64,000 bases of DNA, from positions 37,460,001 to 37,524,000 of the forward strand of contig NC_077243.1 of the NCBI RefSeq assembly GCF_947179165.1. The letters run 5' to 3'. The DNA is from Solanum dulcamara (taxonomy: Eukaryota; Streptophyta; Magnoliopsida; Solanales; Solanaceae). Numbering within the stretch: the stretch's first letter is position 1; each line of letters starts with the position of its first letter. This document shows positions 1 to 10,148 of this stretch, in pieces. Below the pieces are notes generated by a model, which worked only from the letters and a program-made list of their open reading frames with translations, ran no database searches and was not told the origin of the DNA. The translations under genes were made by a program, and so were the position numbers.

Positions 1-1757
1 GTAGAGTCACAATTTTGGGGGTTGCAGGAGTATTACGGTCGAGTAGGTTAAGGGAGTTGTTCGTAGGATGCATTAGGGAAGAGTGATCGAACTTGACGAG
101 ATTCTTGAGAATTTTAAAAGAGCGCGAGCTCAATAGGTTTAGAGTGGCTGACTAGGATATTTAATGTCATGTTTAAGACAGCAATGATGCCCAAAGAATG
201 GAGGTCGAGCGTAATGATCCCCATATATAAAAACAAGAGGGATATCCAGAAATGCAACAACTATAGAGGTATCAAGCTTCTAAGCCATACTATGAAAGTG
301 TGGGAAAGAGTGGTGGAGATGAGGGTCAAGAGAGGCGTGTCTATTTCAGAGAACCAGTTCAGATTTATGTCAAGACGCTCAACTACAGAAGTCATCCATC
401 TTATGAAGTATAGGGAGAGAAAGAGGGACTTTCATATGGTATTCATCGACCTAGAAAAAGCTTATGATAAAGTTCCACAAGAGATACTATGGAGATGTCT
501 GGAGGCTAAAGATGTACCTATGGCGTACATTAGGGTGATCAAGGACATGTATGATGGTGCCAAAACTAGGGTGAGGATAGTAGAAGGGGACTTAGAGCAC
601 TTCCCAGTTGTGATGGGGTTGCATCAAGGATTAGCTCTCAGTCCGTTTTTATTTTTCTTGGTGATAGATGGATTGACACAACAAATTCAAGATGAGGTTC
701 CATGGTGTATGCTTTTTGTGGATGACATAGTTCTGATTGATGAAACTCGTAGTAGAGTTAACGCTAAGCTAGAGGATTGGAGACATACCTTGGAGTCTAA
801 AGGGTTTAAGCTGAATAGGATCAAGACAAAGTACTTAGATTGCAAGTTCAGTAATACACCTCAGGAGGTTGGCGCGGAAGTTAGGCTTGGTGACCAGGCC
901 ATCCAAAAGAAAAGTAGTTTCAAGTACCTTGGGTCTATCATGCAAGGCAACGGGGAGATTGACGATGATGTCACACACCGTATTGGGGTAGTGTGGATGA
1001 AATGAAGGCTCGCTTCCGGTGTGTTATGTACAAGAAGGTGCCACCACAACTTAAAGGCAAGTTCTACAAAGTGGTGGTTAGACCGACTATGTTATATGGG
1101 GCAGAGTGTTGGCCAGTTAAGGTCTCTTACGTTCAAAGGATGAAAGTTGCCGAAATAAAAATATTGAGATGGATGCCAGGAGTGACAGGATTAGAAACGA
1201 GGCTATTCGGGACAAGGTAGGAGTAGCCTCGGTGGAAGACAAGATGCAGGATATACGACTGAGATGGTTTGGGCATATGAAGAGAAGAGACACAGATGCC
1301 CTAGTGCGGAGGTGTGAGAGGTTGGCCATGGATGGTTTCAAAAGAGGTATGGATGGCACAGCTATAGCTTACCGAGGACATGACCTTAGATAGGAGGGTG
1401 TGGAGGACTCACATTAGGGTAGAAGGCTAGTACATAGTCAAATTATTCTACCTTATTAGTAGGTGCATTAGCGCACTATAATTTCATATGCTCTGATTTA
1501 TGCTATTATCTACTACTTTCTATACTTCTGTACTTTGATTATTCTATTTTATTTATATCTCTCTCGTTATTTGTTTTACCATATCGCCTTGAACTTCTTA
1601 ACTTATTATCCTTATCTAACCTCTTTTTATGCTTTTATTGAGCCAAGGGTCTTTCGAAAACAGTCGTTCTACCTTGGTAGGAGTAAGGTCTGTGAACACT
1701 TTACCCTCCCCAGACCCCATGTTATGAGATTTCACTGGGTTGTTGTTGTATTACCGA
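1..1757 (+). mobile_element. RTE-like LINE, 5'-truncated by the window edge
   Basis: Non-LTR retrotransposon relic running off the left edge. It holds the C-terminal half of a LINE reverse transcriptase, then a 3' UTR with a pyrimidine-rich stretch, a 'CCCTCCCCAGACCCC' block (about 1,707-1,721) and a TTG-repeat tail near 1,738-1,750. The same 3' UTR order is found in the second LINE at 23,822-25,015, so the two belong to one family. A TTG-repeat tail instead of poly(A) is typical of plant RTE-clade LINEs and the SINEs that borrow their tails. The clade is inferred. Confidence 0.85.
136..1393 (+). pseudogene. LINE reverse transcriptase (C-terminal part), broken
   Basis: Reads open from before 136; the first ATG at 169 is internal, so no true start is present. 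Fingers and palm are recognisable: '[20 protein letters not shown]' near 259-315, '[12 protein letters not shown]' near 442-477, and the catalytic box as 'FVDDIVLID' near 715-741, which keeps both aspartates. Reading is lost near 1,000 (TGG changed to TGA), followed by a one-base deletion near 1,030 and a deletion of about 20 bases near 1,175 compared with the homologous frame at 24,120-24,330. The terminal region with 'RWFGHMKRR' is still readable in a third frame (1,169-1,393). Not functional. Confidence 0.85.
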
Positions 1758-1869
1758 GCTTCCTACTAAGGCTGAAACTAGCCGAATAAGTTTCAATAAA
1801 CCCTCTAAGGCTTATGCAGGTATAAACGTCGCACTAAGAGAAAAAGATAGTCATACCCCCGTAGGCTCA

Positions 1870-2458
1870 ATGAAAAGTGAAGGGATTAATCCGTTTGGAT
1901 TATATCTAGATTTAGATTGTATCAATAGTACTGAAGAAGCTATAGATAAATGGGAAACTTCCTTAAGAATAGCTGTAACAATAAACAAAATGGATTATGA
2001 TACCACTAAACACTTTATAAAATGAAGTTTATTAAATAGTGTATTAAGATTTTGGCAAAACCTAAACGAAGCCACAAAAATGATATTTTTGGTACTGATG
2101 ATAATATTGCTAATTTAATTACAAGAGCTACAGAAGTCATAAGATTAGAATTTGCCGGAGAAGGTAACTTCTTAAAAGACCCAGCAACGATAAAAAAATA
2201 TGAACTTGCGTTGTTACGATTACAATTATGTGACATGTGTGAAATAGATAAGTACATATGTGTTTTCAAAGATTACTATTATTACATTTATACCAGAGTA
2301 AAAAATACAGAAGTGTATTTACTAATGTTTTTTACTAAAATTCTAGACCCTTAGGGCAAAAAGTTAATAGATACTTATAACTCAGATACAACCGATATCT
2401 TAGAAAAAAGAATAACTCATTTAAAGGATATGTTAAGCACAATCCAAAAATATCAATA
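1870..2458 (+). pseudogene. Pararetroviral coat-protein core fragment
   Basis: Reading from about 1,870 gives a helical, charged domain that carries one in-frame TGA near 2,023, at a place where tryptophan would fit. A one-base shift near 2,080 then leads into a long open stretch with 'LITRATEVIRLEFAGEG' (about 2,110-2,165) and a Cys/Asp-rich segment near 2,225-2,260. This layout, a core domain followed by a basic zinc-knuckle tail, is that of caulimovirid capsid proteins. A second stop follows near 2,352. The identification rests on position in the element and overall character, not on a search. Confidence 0.6.
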
Positions 2459-2870
2459 ATGATTGGATGTGAAAGTCCTTATTATTACAAAAATATTAAA
2501 AGAAAATATAAAAAGAAGAAACTCTTTAAAAAGAAATATTTTAAAAAGAGAAAGTCTAGATATTACAAAAAGAAAGGATATATTAGATATAACAAACTAT
2601 TTTTCAAAAGAAATAATAAGAGAAAAAATCCAAAAAAATGCAGATGTTATTACTGTAAAGAGATGTGACACTATGCTAATAGATGCCCAAAGAAATTTGC
2701 TAATAATAGCAAGAAAATAGAAATTGATGAAGATATTGAAGAAATGATAAAATCAGAAGAATTTATACAATTAAATAACTATGAATGAGTCGAGTCTGAT
2801 GATACAATTTTCATATTAACATATACGGATTATTATTCCTCTTTAGAAGAAGATAGTCAAAATAAATAAC
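2459..2870 (+). pseudogene. Coat-protein C terminus: basic tail and CCHC zinc knuckle
   Basis: About 60 residues dominated by Lys, Arg and Tyr precede a C-x2-C-x4-H-x4-C nucleic-acid-binding knuckle at about 2,641-2,682. All four metal ligands are present, but the codon just before the histidine, normally glycine, is TGA, so the knuckle is interrupted. An acidic stretch follows (about 2,715-2,830), another usual caulimovirid capsid feature, with a further stop near 2,785. The run of A-rich codons also gives overlapping open frames that are shadows. Confidence 0.7.
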
Positions 2871-2984
2871 GAAATAGAAACAGTCCAGGATATAATAGAA
2901 GAAACAATAGAACAAGTTGGAGAATATAAACAAGATATACGTATTGATAAAAGAAAATTAAAACAAATATAAAATGAAAAGTTT

Positions 2985-3690
2985 TCTTTAACTAGTTACT
3001 CAGTATTTAAAGTAAATACGATTGAAAGATTAGGATTAAGAAAAAGAAAAATCCATTTATTTTATGGATTAAATGTCCAACAAAAGAGCTTTAGAAATTT
3101 CTGCTACTTTTAATAAAATAATGATACCCTTACTATCTAAAAAAGATATTAAAGATAAATTAGAAAAAATAAATATAGAAATTCGAAATACTTTTGGATG
3201 GATACATATAGGAGCAATCCAGATAATGATAAAATCCACATTCAGAGAAGGGTTAGATACCCAATAGATTTAGCTATTATAGATAACGGGATAATAAACA
3301 GGAAAGAAGCCTTCTTAGGATTTTACGAGGAAATTTACAATACGGAAAGATTAAGTTTAATGTATACCCACGAATTTCATATCATCTTCTAGATAAAGAC
3401 TTTGATAAAACTCTAAGCTTAATACAAGATTTTAAAAGAAAAGAATTCTTTCACAAAAATAATAGGTCATATTCGATAACTTATGTTATTTCATATGCAA
3501 TTTCAAATACTCATCATTCAGATTGCTTTGCTATAAAAGATACAATAGATTATCCCTATTTATTTGAAGAAGTCAGTCAAATACAAATGTCTAGCATAGC
3601 CAAAATACAAGAAATAGAAAATACGCCCTTAGACTTAGATTTACGACCTAAACCCTTGTATAACCAACAAGATTCAACGTCTTGATTATC
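2985..3690 (+). pseudogene. Pararetroviral movement protein (30K superfamily), broken
   Basis: Three overlapping frame pieces read as one protein. The middle piece (3,073-3,267) has 'FGWIHIGAIQIMIKSTFREG', close to the conserved beta-strand block of caulimovirid movement proteins, followed after a frameshift near 3,255 by a segment with 'PIDLAIIDN' (about 3,258-3,285), the region of the conserved 30K aspartate. Reading then changes frame again near 3,340. These proteins line plasmodesmata and let virions or genomes move between cells. At least three frameshifts make this copy inert. Confidence 0.65.
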
Positions 3691-3799
3691 TTTTGATGGA
3701 ACTCGAGTCATAAACCCTGCTGCATTAATAAGAAAAACGCAATTAGAAAGATTTATATGACCTATCCTAGAAGCAAAAAATAATGAAATAAAAATTTAT

Positions 3800-4150
3800 A
3801 AGATAAAGTGAGAATGTTTTAATGGTATAAAATTCATTCTCATCAACATCCTATTAGACACAGGTGTTAGTGGAAATTACATTAGCCTTAAGTTGTGTAA
3901 CCATCTCCAACAGTATAAATTAAAAGATAAATATCTTTATATTGATTTCAACGGGAAAAGACATGAAATAGCAAACATGATAGAAACCATTTTAAAATTC
4001 GAAGATAATACCATACCTATAAGATTACTAGTTGAACAAGAAGGGAACAATGATACTTTAGAAATCCTATTGGAAACTACTTTCATAGATAGTGTAAAAC
4101 CATATGATGGGCTACACTTTTTTTTATACTTGATCAAGCTATAAAAATTA
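3800..4150 (+). pseudogene. Pararetroviral aspartic protease (retropepsin) fragment
   Basis: The active-site triad Asp-Thr-Gly is encoded at 3,857-3,865 within 'LLDTGVSGNYIS', preceded by a hydrophobic strand, as in caulimovirid and retroviral pepsins. The open stretch continues about 90 residues to 'LLETTFIDSVKPYDG' (about 4,069-4,113), which matches the second hydrophobic-Gly flap/dimer region in position, although the expected glycine is lost. Such an enzyme would process the polyprotein. No reverse transcriptase follows in frame. Confidence 0.7.
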
Positions 4151-4196
4151 CTTACGATGATAAGATAATATTCTTATGAAAATGGCAAGCCAATAT

Positions 4197-4237
4197 AGTA
4201 TGTATGTATGTATATATATATATATATATATATATAG
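4197..4237. repeat. TATG/TA microsatellite
   Basis: Short run of TATG units passing into about 13 TA dinucleotides, within the pararetroviral relic between two protease-like pieces. Confidence 0.9.
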
Positions 4238-4244
4238 GAATAAC

Positions 4245-4615
4245 GTATAAAGATTATAAATCAGAATATTTTACTGCCTATATAGACAACGAATTGGAAA
4301 AATATTGTTGCAGACCAGAAATATTTCCCAAAGAATACCATCAAAACTTACCTATTACCAGAGGAAGAGATATATCAAATAATATTATAACAATGTCTAG
4401 AGGCATTGCTCAACTGATTATATTATTATGATACTTTTTAATAAAATGTCATCCATTTTATTTTTATAATTCTAGACAAGATGTACTGTTAGAAAATAAC
4501 TTTTTAGAAATGTTTCATAGTGTATCATATGACAGAGTTCTATTTCAGATAAAATTTAAAACTCCTTGTCAACATACGATTATTGTAAAATATTTTTAAA
4601 ACTGCGTATTCAAAA
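4245..4615 (+). pseudogene. Second pararetroviral pol-like fragment after the TA repeat
   Basis: After the TA microsatellite a new open stretch (4,240-4,431) continues past a TGA at 4,429 into 'DVLLENNFLEMF' (about 4,479-4,514). That resembles the hydrophobic-Gly-Asn-Asn-Phe end of a caulimovirid protease, a block already present in the fragment before the repeat. Either the protease end is duplicated or two related copies are joined at the microsatellite. Base composition matches the rest of the pararetroviral block. Function is not assignable with certainty. Confidence 0.4.
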
Positions 4616-4654
4616 AGATTACCTATCATCTATCAAGTTTTTAATATCTATCAT

Positions 4655-4667
4655 GGCTCTGATACCA
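4655..4667 (-). promoter_or_regulatory. Primer-binding-site-like sequence (initiator Met-tRNA)
   Basis: Read on the minus strand this is TGGTATCAGAGCC, the sequence complementary to the 3' end of plant initiator tRNA-Met that primes caulimovirids and many copia/gypsy elements. Its orientation is opposite to the pararetroviral fragments just to the left, so it belongs either to an inverted piece of that virus or to a different LTR element whose LTR would lie to the right (about 4,668-4,850). Confidence 0.6.
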
Positions 4668-4849
4668 ATTGGAGAATTGTTCCAGAAAATCGTTGGTTCG
4701 ATAAATCGATAATCTGAGTGGGTATATTTTCATACCTAAGAACCTAATCATCTTGTTTAACAAGTATAATTAATCCTCCTAAAGAGGAATATGTTATGTC
4801 TAAATCAAGCATGATAATTAAAATAGAGTAAATAAACAATACCTATTAA

Positions 4850-6362
4850 AGGTCAATCAAAGAATAAGATACCGTAGCCTACCTCGAAGCCGAACACGCA
4901 TGCTCCAAGTCCATTTCCCAATAATTTTTTGCTCCAAAAACGACTCCAAATGTCTCCATGCTATCAAAATGTTGATCACCTAATAAATACAAACGTTTTT
5001 AAATCAATATCATATTTTTCGGACACAGACCCAAAATTGGGTCTAAAATGAGATTGTGGGACCCACCTACGAAATTTAAAAACCAACTCCATCACAAGGT
5101 CTCAAATAGCTCAAGGAACTTCTGCCCCAAAAATAGACACATTTCAAGCACCGAAAAAGATCAAAACAACCCCACCAAATTCAAGCCTTAGAATAGCTCA
5201 AAAAGGCAAGAAATAACGAATTTATGCGGAACTTACATGATTTTTAGGACGAGAAAGGGTCCAGAACATTTTCACAAGAATTTCCAACTCACCGGAACAA
5301 TAATCACGAATTTTGGTTGAGGATTGCTCTTAAAATTGAAGTTTGATATGTGGAAAAATGAGAGGAAAAGAGCTGGCGTCGGGCCTTAATAGACCTCACT
5401 TTGTGTTAAAACACAGGGACCCTTCATGATCTGTGGTGCTCACCACGGCCCGTGGTGAGGTCCCGTGGCAAGAGACTTGGAAAAATATTCCTGAAAGTAG
5501 GTCTCTGAAGTTTATTCACGGAGACCTTAACGGTCTGTGAAAGGCATCACAGCCCGTGAAGAATGGTCGTGGTGCAGGTCCTGCAGAACATGCCCTCCAC
5601 GAATCACACCATGATCTGTGAAATGCTTCACGACTCGTGGTGGTCGACCGTGGTCTTTGCCTTGGAATGTTTTCTGAGGACTTTGCATATGGTTCACCAC
5701 TGAGGGCTTTACGGCCCGTGGTGATCACCACAATCCGTAGTCCTCCTTCATGGTCCTTGCTTGTAGGTCTGATCCCTTGAATCACCACCACGGTGACTCA
5801 CCACAGCGCGTGGTGCATCACACGACCCGTGATGGCCTTCCATGGTCGGTGCCTGGTGCCACTTATCTGCACTTCTTTGCACTAACACTCTTTGTTTCTA
5901 TTTTTTGGGAGTTCTCAAATTTTTAGGGTTTTACACCAACTAAATACGGAATTTCAGGGCTAACAATGCTGACAAAATTTTTATCCGACCGCATTTACCA
6001 AGAATGTTGATCGAAATTAACCTTAGGCCAAATTTCAAAGGCTAAAGCGCCAAATGGCCCCAAACTCGCTTCAATTGTCTCGATGCTCATGCTGACCATA
6101 CTACTAGCCTAATTTGGTCATTTCAGAGCTGATGAAACCATCGAAATTCCATTCTGAGGTCATTTTCCTGGAATTTTGACCGAAGTCAACCATTCAAACT
6201 CCAAAAGCTTCAAAAATAGGAAAAACTGACATAAAATCCAAACGACCGATCAAACAGCCGATCTATCAGTGTCAGCAAGTCATAAAAGGCTTGGGGTCTC
6301 TACAGAAAAGCTCTAAATACTGAAAAGATCAAAAGTCAAGAATGACCTTGAGGGTCATTACA
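4850..6362 (-). mobile_element. LTR copy L1 of a gypsy-type element (minus orientation)
   Basis: Read on the minus strand it begins at 6,362 as TGTAATGACCCTCAAGGTCATT, the same start as the LTR at 17,623-19,669. It shares long stretches with the neighbouring copy at 6,540-8,455 (for example 5,085-5,230 with 7,255-7,400). The other end is lost, so it is truncated. It holds a GC-rich block at 5,410-5,850 made of repeated CACGG/CCGTGGTG words. Small open frames on both strands inside this block come from the repeated words and are not genes. Confidence 0.75.
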
Positions 6363-6539
6363 TATATCAATGAGCCACCAGAGATTCACACCTCGAGCTC
6401 ATCAACAATAAGTATAACAATGTATCCCAAGGTTAATAAAGAGGTCATTCGAAATCATACCTCGAGCTCATCAATAGAAGAAAACGCCATAAACAATAAG
6501 ATTACCAATATTTCCAAATCCTTTATACTTATTTATTAA
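6363..6539. other. Short spacer between LTR copies
   Basis: AT-rich spacer with two copies of ACCTCGAGCTCATCAA (about 6,391 and 6,461), about 70 bp apart. No gene. Confidence 0.5.
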
Positions 6540-8455
6540 CAAAACTTAACATCTTTCCAATAACTTGATTATTTTCACAAGCAGACACTGGTTATGGAGC
6601 CATAATGAACAATCACAACAGGTAACATGGCAAAAGTGCACATATCACACACACTTGGAAAAAGTCCCCACTAAAGGCTTCAAGGTACTAACCTGGAAAT
6701 CCAGCGTCTCAAAAGCAAGGCCTCGGGCCCAATATATTAACAAAATAAGAAAAACAAAACACCATTAAAAGCCCAAAAACACACGAAAAAGGGAAATGTA
6801 ACCAACCAAGTCAAACAATTGGCATCCTAAGTTTCAAGTCACCTAGAAGCAAATTCTAAGGATACTAAACGGTGCAAAAAAGACAAGAAAGCACCTAAAC
6901 TAAAGCTTCAACGGCTAAAATCCAAATTAGTTACCAACGATGGCCATCAACTCCTAATTTTCTCAAAAAGGCTATCAACAACTAGAACCCAACCTAATCA
7001 TACGATATTACTCATAACATATAAATTCTAACCGATCCAAGTCTAAAAGAAAGAAACTATAGCCTACCTCAAGGCCAAAATCGCACATGAACTATTAAAT
7101 CAGAGCTTTTTCTTTTCGGGCCACCTTCGAACGATGCCACTCTACCAAAATTATCGAAGGAAATATCGAAACAAAGCTAACAATACCCATATTACCATAA
7201 TTAAACTTAAAATCAAAATGAGTCAAAATTTTCACATTGGGACCCGCACACAAAATTGAGAAACCAACACCGTCACGAGGTCTCAAATAGCTCAAGGAAC
7301 TTGTGCCCCCAAAATGGGGACAATCCGAGTACCGAAAGGGCTCAAATTAGCCCAGCAAGTTCAAGCCCTAAGAGGGTCAAAAATGGAAGAAATCGAAGAA
7401 TTTACGCAAGATTTACAAGATTTTAAGGATGAGAATAGGTTCCGGAATGTCTCCACAAGAATTTCCAACGCAATGCAATAAGAAACACTGATTTTGGTCA
7501 AGAATTGCTCTCAAACTCTTAATTATTCTAAATCCCGAAATAGGACATGAGCTACTGGAATATGCTCTTTTATTTCACTGAAGTCGGTAAAATTGCTCAT
7601 CGCGATCGCAGGACCCAATTTCACGATCACAAGACCTGGCCAAAATACCCTTTGTGATCACGGCAGTCAACCCTGCGATCGCGGTGACCAAATGACCCTT
7701 AGCTTTGCGAAAACGGTGATGGAGTCCGTGATTACGATGGTCAACATTCCATAGCTTTGGATCGCATCCCCTCGCCTGCAAATGCGAAGAGGAATGGATG
7801 TTGCACCAGCAGTTCAGTTGGTGTTGAACTTCAGGAATTTGGAATTTCCCCCGATGAGGATTCAAAATTCATTTGGAACCCCATTAATGTAAATGGACTA
7901 TAATACCTAACTGAAAATGACATTCCAGACTCAACACAATCGACAAAATGACCCATGGAGAGAAACACATAAGACACACAAACGGCTAAAAACTCATTTT
8001 GAGCACCTCGGAAATTGAACCAAAGGTCATTCTAGACCAAACTCGGCATTCCGAATCTAACCACGCTGACAAAATTTTCATCCAAACGTTTTTACCCAAA
8101 ACGTTGACCGAAGTCAAACTTGGCCAAAATTTTAAAACTAGAACGACAAAACACACAACTCAAAACGAAAGCTCCAAAATTCGAACCAGCCTTCCTTCTA
8201 GACCAAAATGGACTTTCTGGAGCTTATGGAACCGTCGAAATTTCCATACGACGACTGGATCTCCAAATGTTGATTAAAGTCAACTCTTTTCACTTTAAAC
8301 TTCTAAAAAGGGGAAAACTCGCACCAAGCTCACCCAACCACCTCGGGGAGTGTGTCACCCATCCCAACATCACACAAGGCTATAAAGAAGCTACGGGGAG
8401 GGGTAAAATGATAAATTCATACAAAAGCACAAAAATGATCTTGGTGGTCTTTACA
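6540..8455 (-). mobile_element. LTR copy L2, related to L1 (minus orientation)
   Basis: Minus-strand start at 8,455 (TGTAAAGACCACCAAGATCATT), diverged from L1 but colinear with it from about 7,050 on, in the same order and orientation. Its GC-rich block at 7,595-7,790 uses GCGATCGC-type words where L1 uses CCGTGGTG. The left end is unclear; sequence from about 6,540 looks like the same LTR but has no partner in truncated L1. Open frames here are shadows. No coding part of an element lies between L1 and L2. Confidence 0.65.
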
Positions 8456-8799
8456 CAATACTACACTCCAAGGTGGTGTATATTTTTTTCTAATAATCAA
8501 GAACAGTATGTATCTTATCAAACTTCCATTTTTGTTACTTAAAGTTCATCTTTCATAGTACTGCAATATACTCAGTAATAAGAGATAAAATCTGTCTTGT
8601 TTGAATTCAAATGCAGTTTGCTATAACTGAAATGACTTACCTAATCATATTTTTGTTAACACCCATTCTAATAGTTATGTCTTTACCCACTTCTCTATAA
8701 TGTAAAACTTAGCTTAACCATTAGTATTGATTTCACGAACCCTTTAAAATGATCAAGTTACTTCATATTGGATCTTTTGGAGTATTCCAATGCCTCCTA

Positions 8800-8950
8800 A
8801 TTCTATATCAAATGATAAAGAATAAGACATCCAAGGATATAATATAAGGCTATTGACCTCTAAAGTCTTTAGCGACCCAATATACAATGGCTTAAGCCTT
8901 ATGGCCGCCAAAGGCATTTTAAACTGCCGCCAAATATTTTTTTTGTAGTG
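8800..8950 (-). mobile_element. CACTA-type transposon terminus (element lies to the left)
   Basis: The minus strand starts CACTACAAAAAAAATATTTG at 8,950, then shows two TTTGGCGGC subterminal words within 40 bp. CACTA plus short subterminal repeats is the signature of En/Spm-like DNA transposon ends. I found no matching opposite end, so the element's length is unknown and this is called as a terminus only. Confidence 0.55.
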
Positions 8951-9955
8951 GTGAAGATTTTGACAAATACATAAATATTATAATCAACTAGCAAAGAGAG
9001 TACTTTCACGTAACTCCTTAGGTTAGTACAAAAAGTGTTTCTGCATTCACACTTTGAGAAAGCAGAACAAACAGATGACAACTATTATTATTCACTCTCA
9101 TATAAATCGGGGACGGCTATATGAATTCCCGATTCTTCATTTAAGCGCATTACATATAATCCTGAAAAAATTCAGAAAGCTAAAATAGAAAATATTGACC
9201 TTATTTTGAAGGGAGTAGGTCATGACAAAATAAATAGAAGAATTGACAACAAAGAGTTTCGATGAGCAAGTCCGTCACTCTAACTAGAGTACTATTGAAT
9301 AACAGATTTAGTGAAAGAACTCAATAAATTTTTTTCATCAAAAAAAATTCTTTGACAAGGAAAATACTTCAACAAAACTAACTTACATCACTATTTTTTT
9401 TCTTATTAAACTTAAAAAAGGAAAGGAACTGAACTAACCAGCTTAAGGTAAAAATAATTCAACCAATTCACCAACTCAAAGGAAAAAACAGAAGATATAA
9501 TATAAAATTTTCTTGAACCATTCAAGCAAATCCGCAGAAGACATGTATAATGCATATCGCACAGGCGAAAATCACTGCACATATGAAACCCTACAAGAAC
9601 ACTCCATTTATCCTCTTGACCTACTATCTCCAACTCTAACTCAGATTTAGTTCTCACACAACAATAAGCAGTGCTCTAAATAACCCAATTTCAGCAAACA
9701 AAAGATTCCTTGCTCCATCGGGAATAATAAAGATAAAAAGGGACAAAATCAGATAAAAGAGAAAGAAATTAAACTTACTATTGATTAAGCAGATAATCTC
9801 AATAGTAGAGTTCTGAGTGAGGAAATTGCAACCTCCTGAGTTGTGGAGATGAAGCCCCGTAGCTTTTGAGATCTGAGAAAGTTGCCTTGAATTTTAGGGA
9901 TTTTGGGATGAAAGTGAAATTTTGGAGTCATTTTTTTACTTTTATTTCAGTCCGC
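8951..9955. other. Non-coding stretch, possibly part of a CACTA element or captured DNA
   Basis: AT-rich, with no long reading frame that resembles a protein. The minus strand at about 9,760-9,880 looks like a transcribed leader (a pyrimidine-rich run, then a possible splice donor), but this cannot be confirmed from sequence alone. Confidence 0.3.
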
Positions 9956-10148
9956 GCATCTTTTTGCCGATATATTGACTATTAGAGACCAGTTTTTCAC
10001 TTTATTTTTAGATCAAAATAATATTTAAAAAATAAAAAATTCTTTTAGGGACCAAAAAATAATATCGTCCCTAGAAATATACTTTTAGGGATCGGATTTG
10101 TAATTTGTTGATAAATCTTGGTCTCTAATAAGCTTTTTTCTTATAGTG
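9956..10148 (-). mobile_element. Second CACTA-type terminus with inverted subterminal repeats
   Basis: The minus strand from 10,148 reads CACTATAAGAAAAAAGC, an En/Spm-type end. Just inside, ATTAGAGACCA occurs on both strands (plus copy near 9,973, minus copy near 10,119-10,130), and TAGGGAC-type words repeat between them. The paired subterminal repeats support a real transposon end. The partner terminus was not found, so this may be a solo end or a non-autonomous copy. Confidence 0.6.

Larger units (their letters stand above)
1790..4620 (+). mobile_element. Endogenous pararetrovirus relic (Caulimoviridae, Cavemovirus/Solendovirus-like order)
   Basis: A block of about 2.8 kb, richer in A than its neighbours, in which pieces of coat protein, a lysine-rich CCHC zinc knuckle, a 30K-type movement protein and a retropepsin follow one another on the plus strand. 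Coat protein before movement protein in one polyprotein is the arrangement of Cavemovirus and, I believe, Solendovirus; badnaviruses have the reverse. Several frameshifts and in-frame stops break every domain, and no reverse transcriptase or transactivator is visible, so this is a partial, dead copy. It directly abuts the LINE tail on the left. Confidence 0.75.

Noticed and set aside
5516..5791. Arg/Pro-rich open frame of 91 codons
   Set aside because: Generated by the repeated CCGTGGTG words of the LTR GC-rich block.
8120..8542. Open frame of 140 codons crossing the end of LTR L2
   Set aside because: Crosses the LTR boundary and has no similarity to a known domain; L1, its homologue, does not keep the frame.
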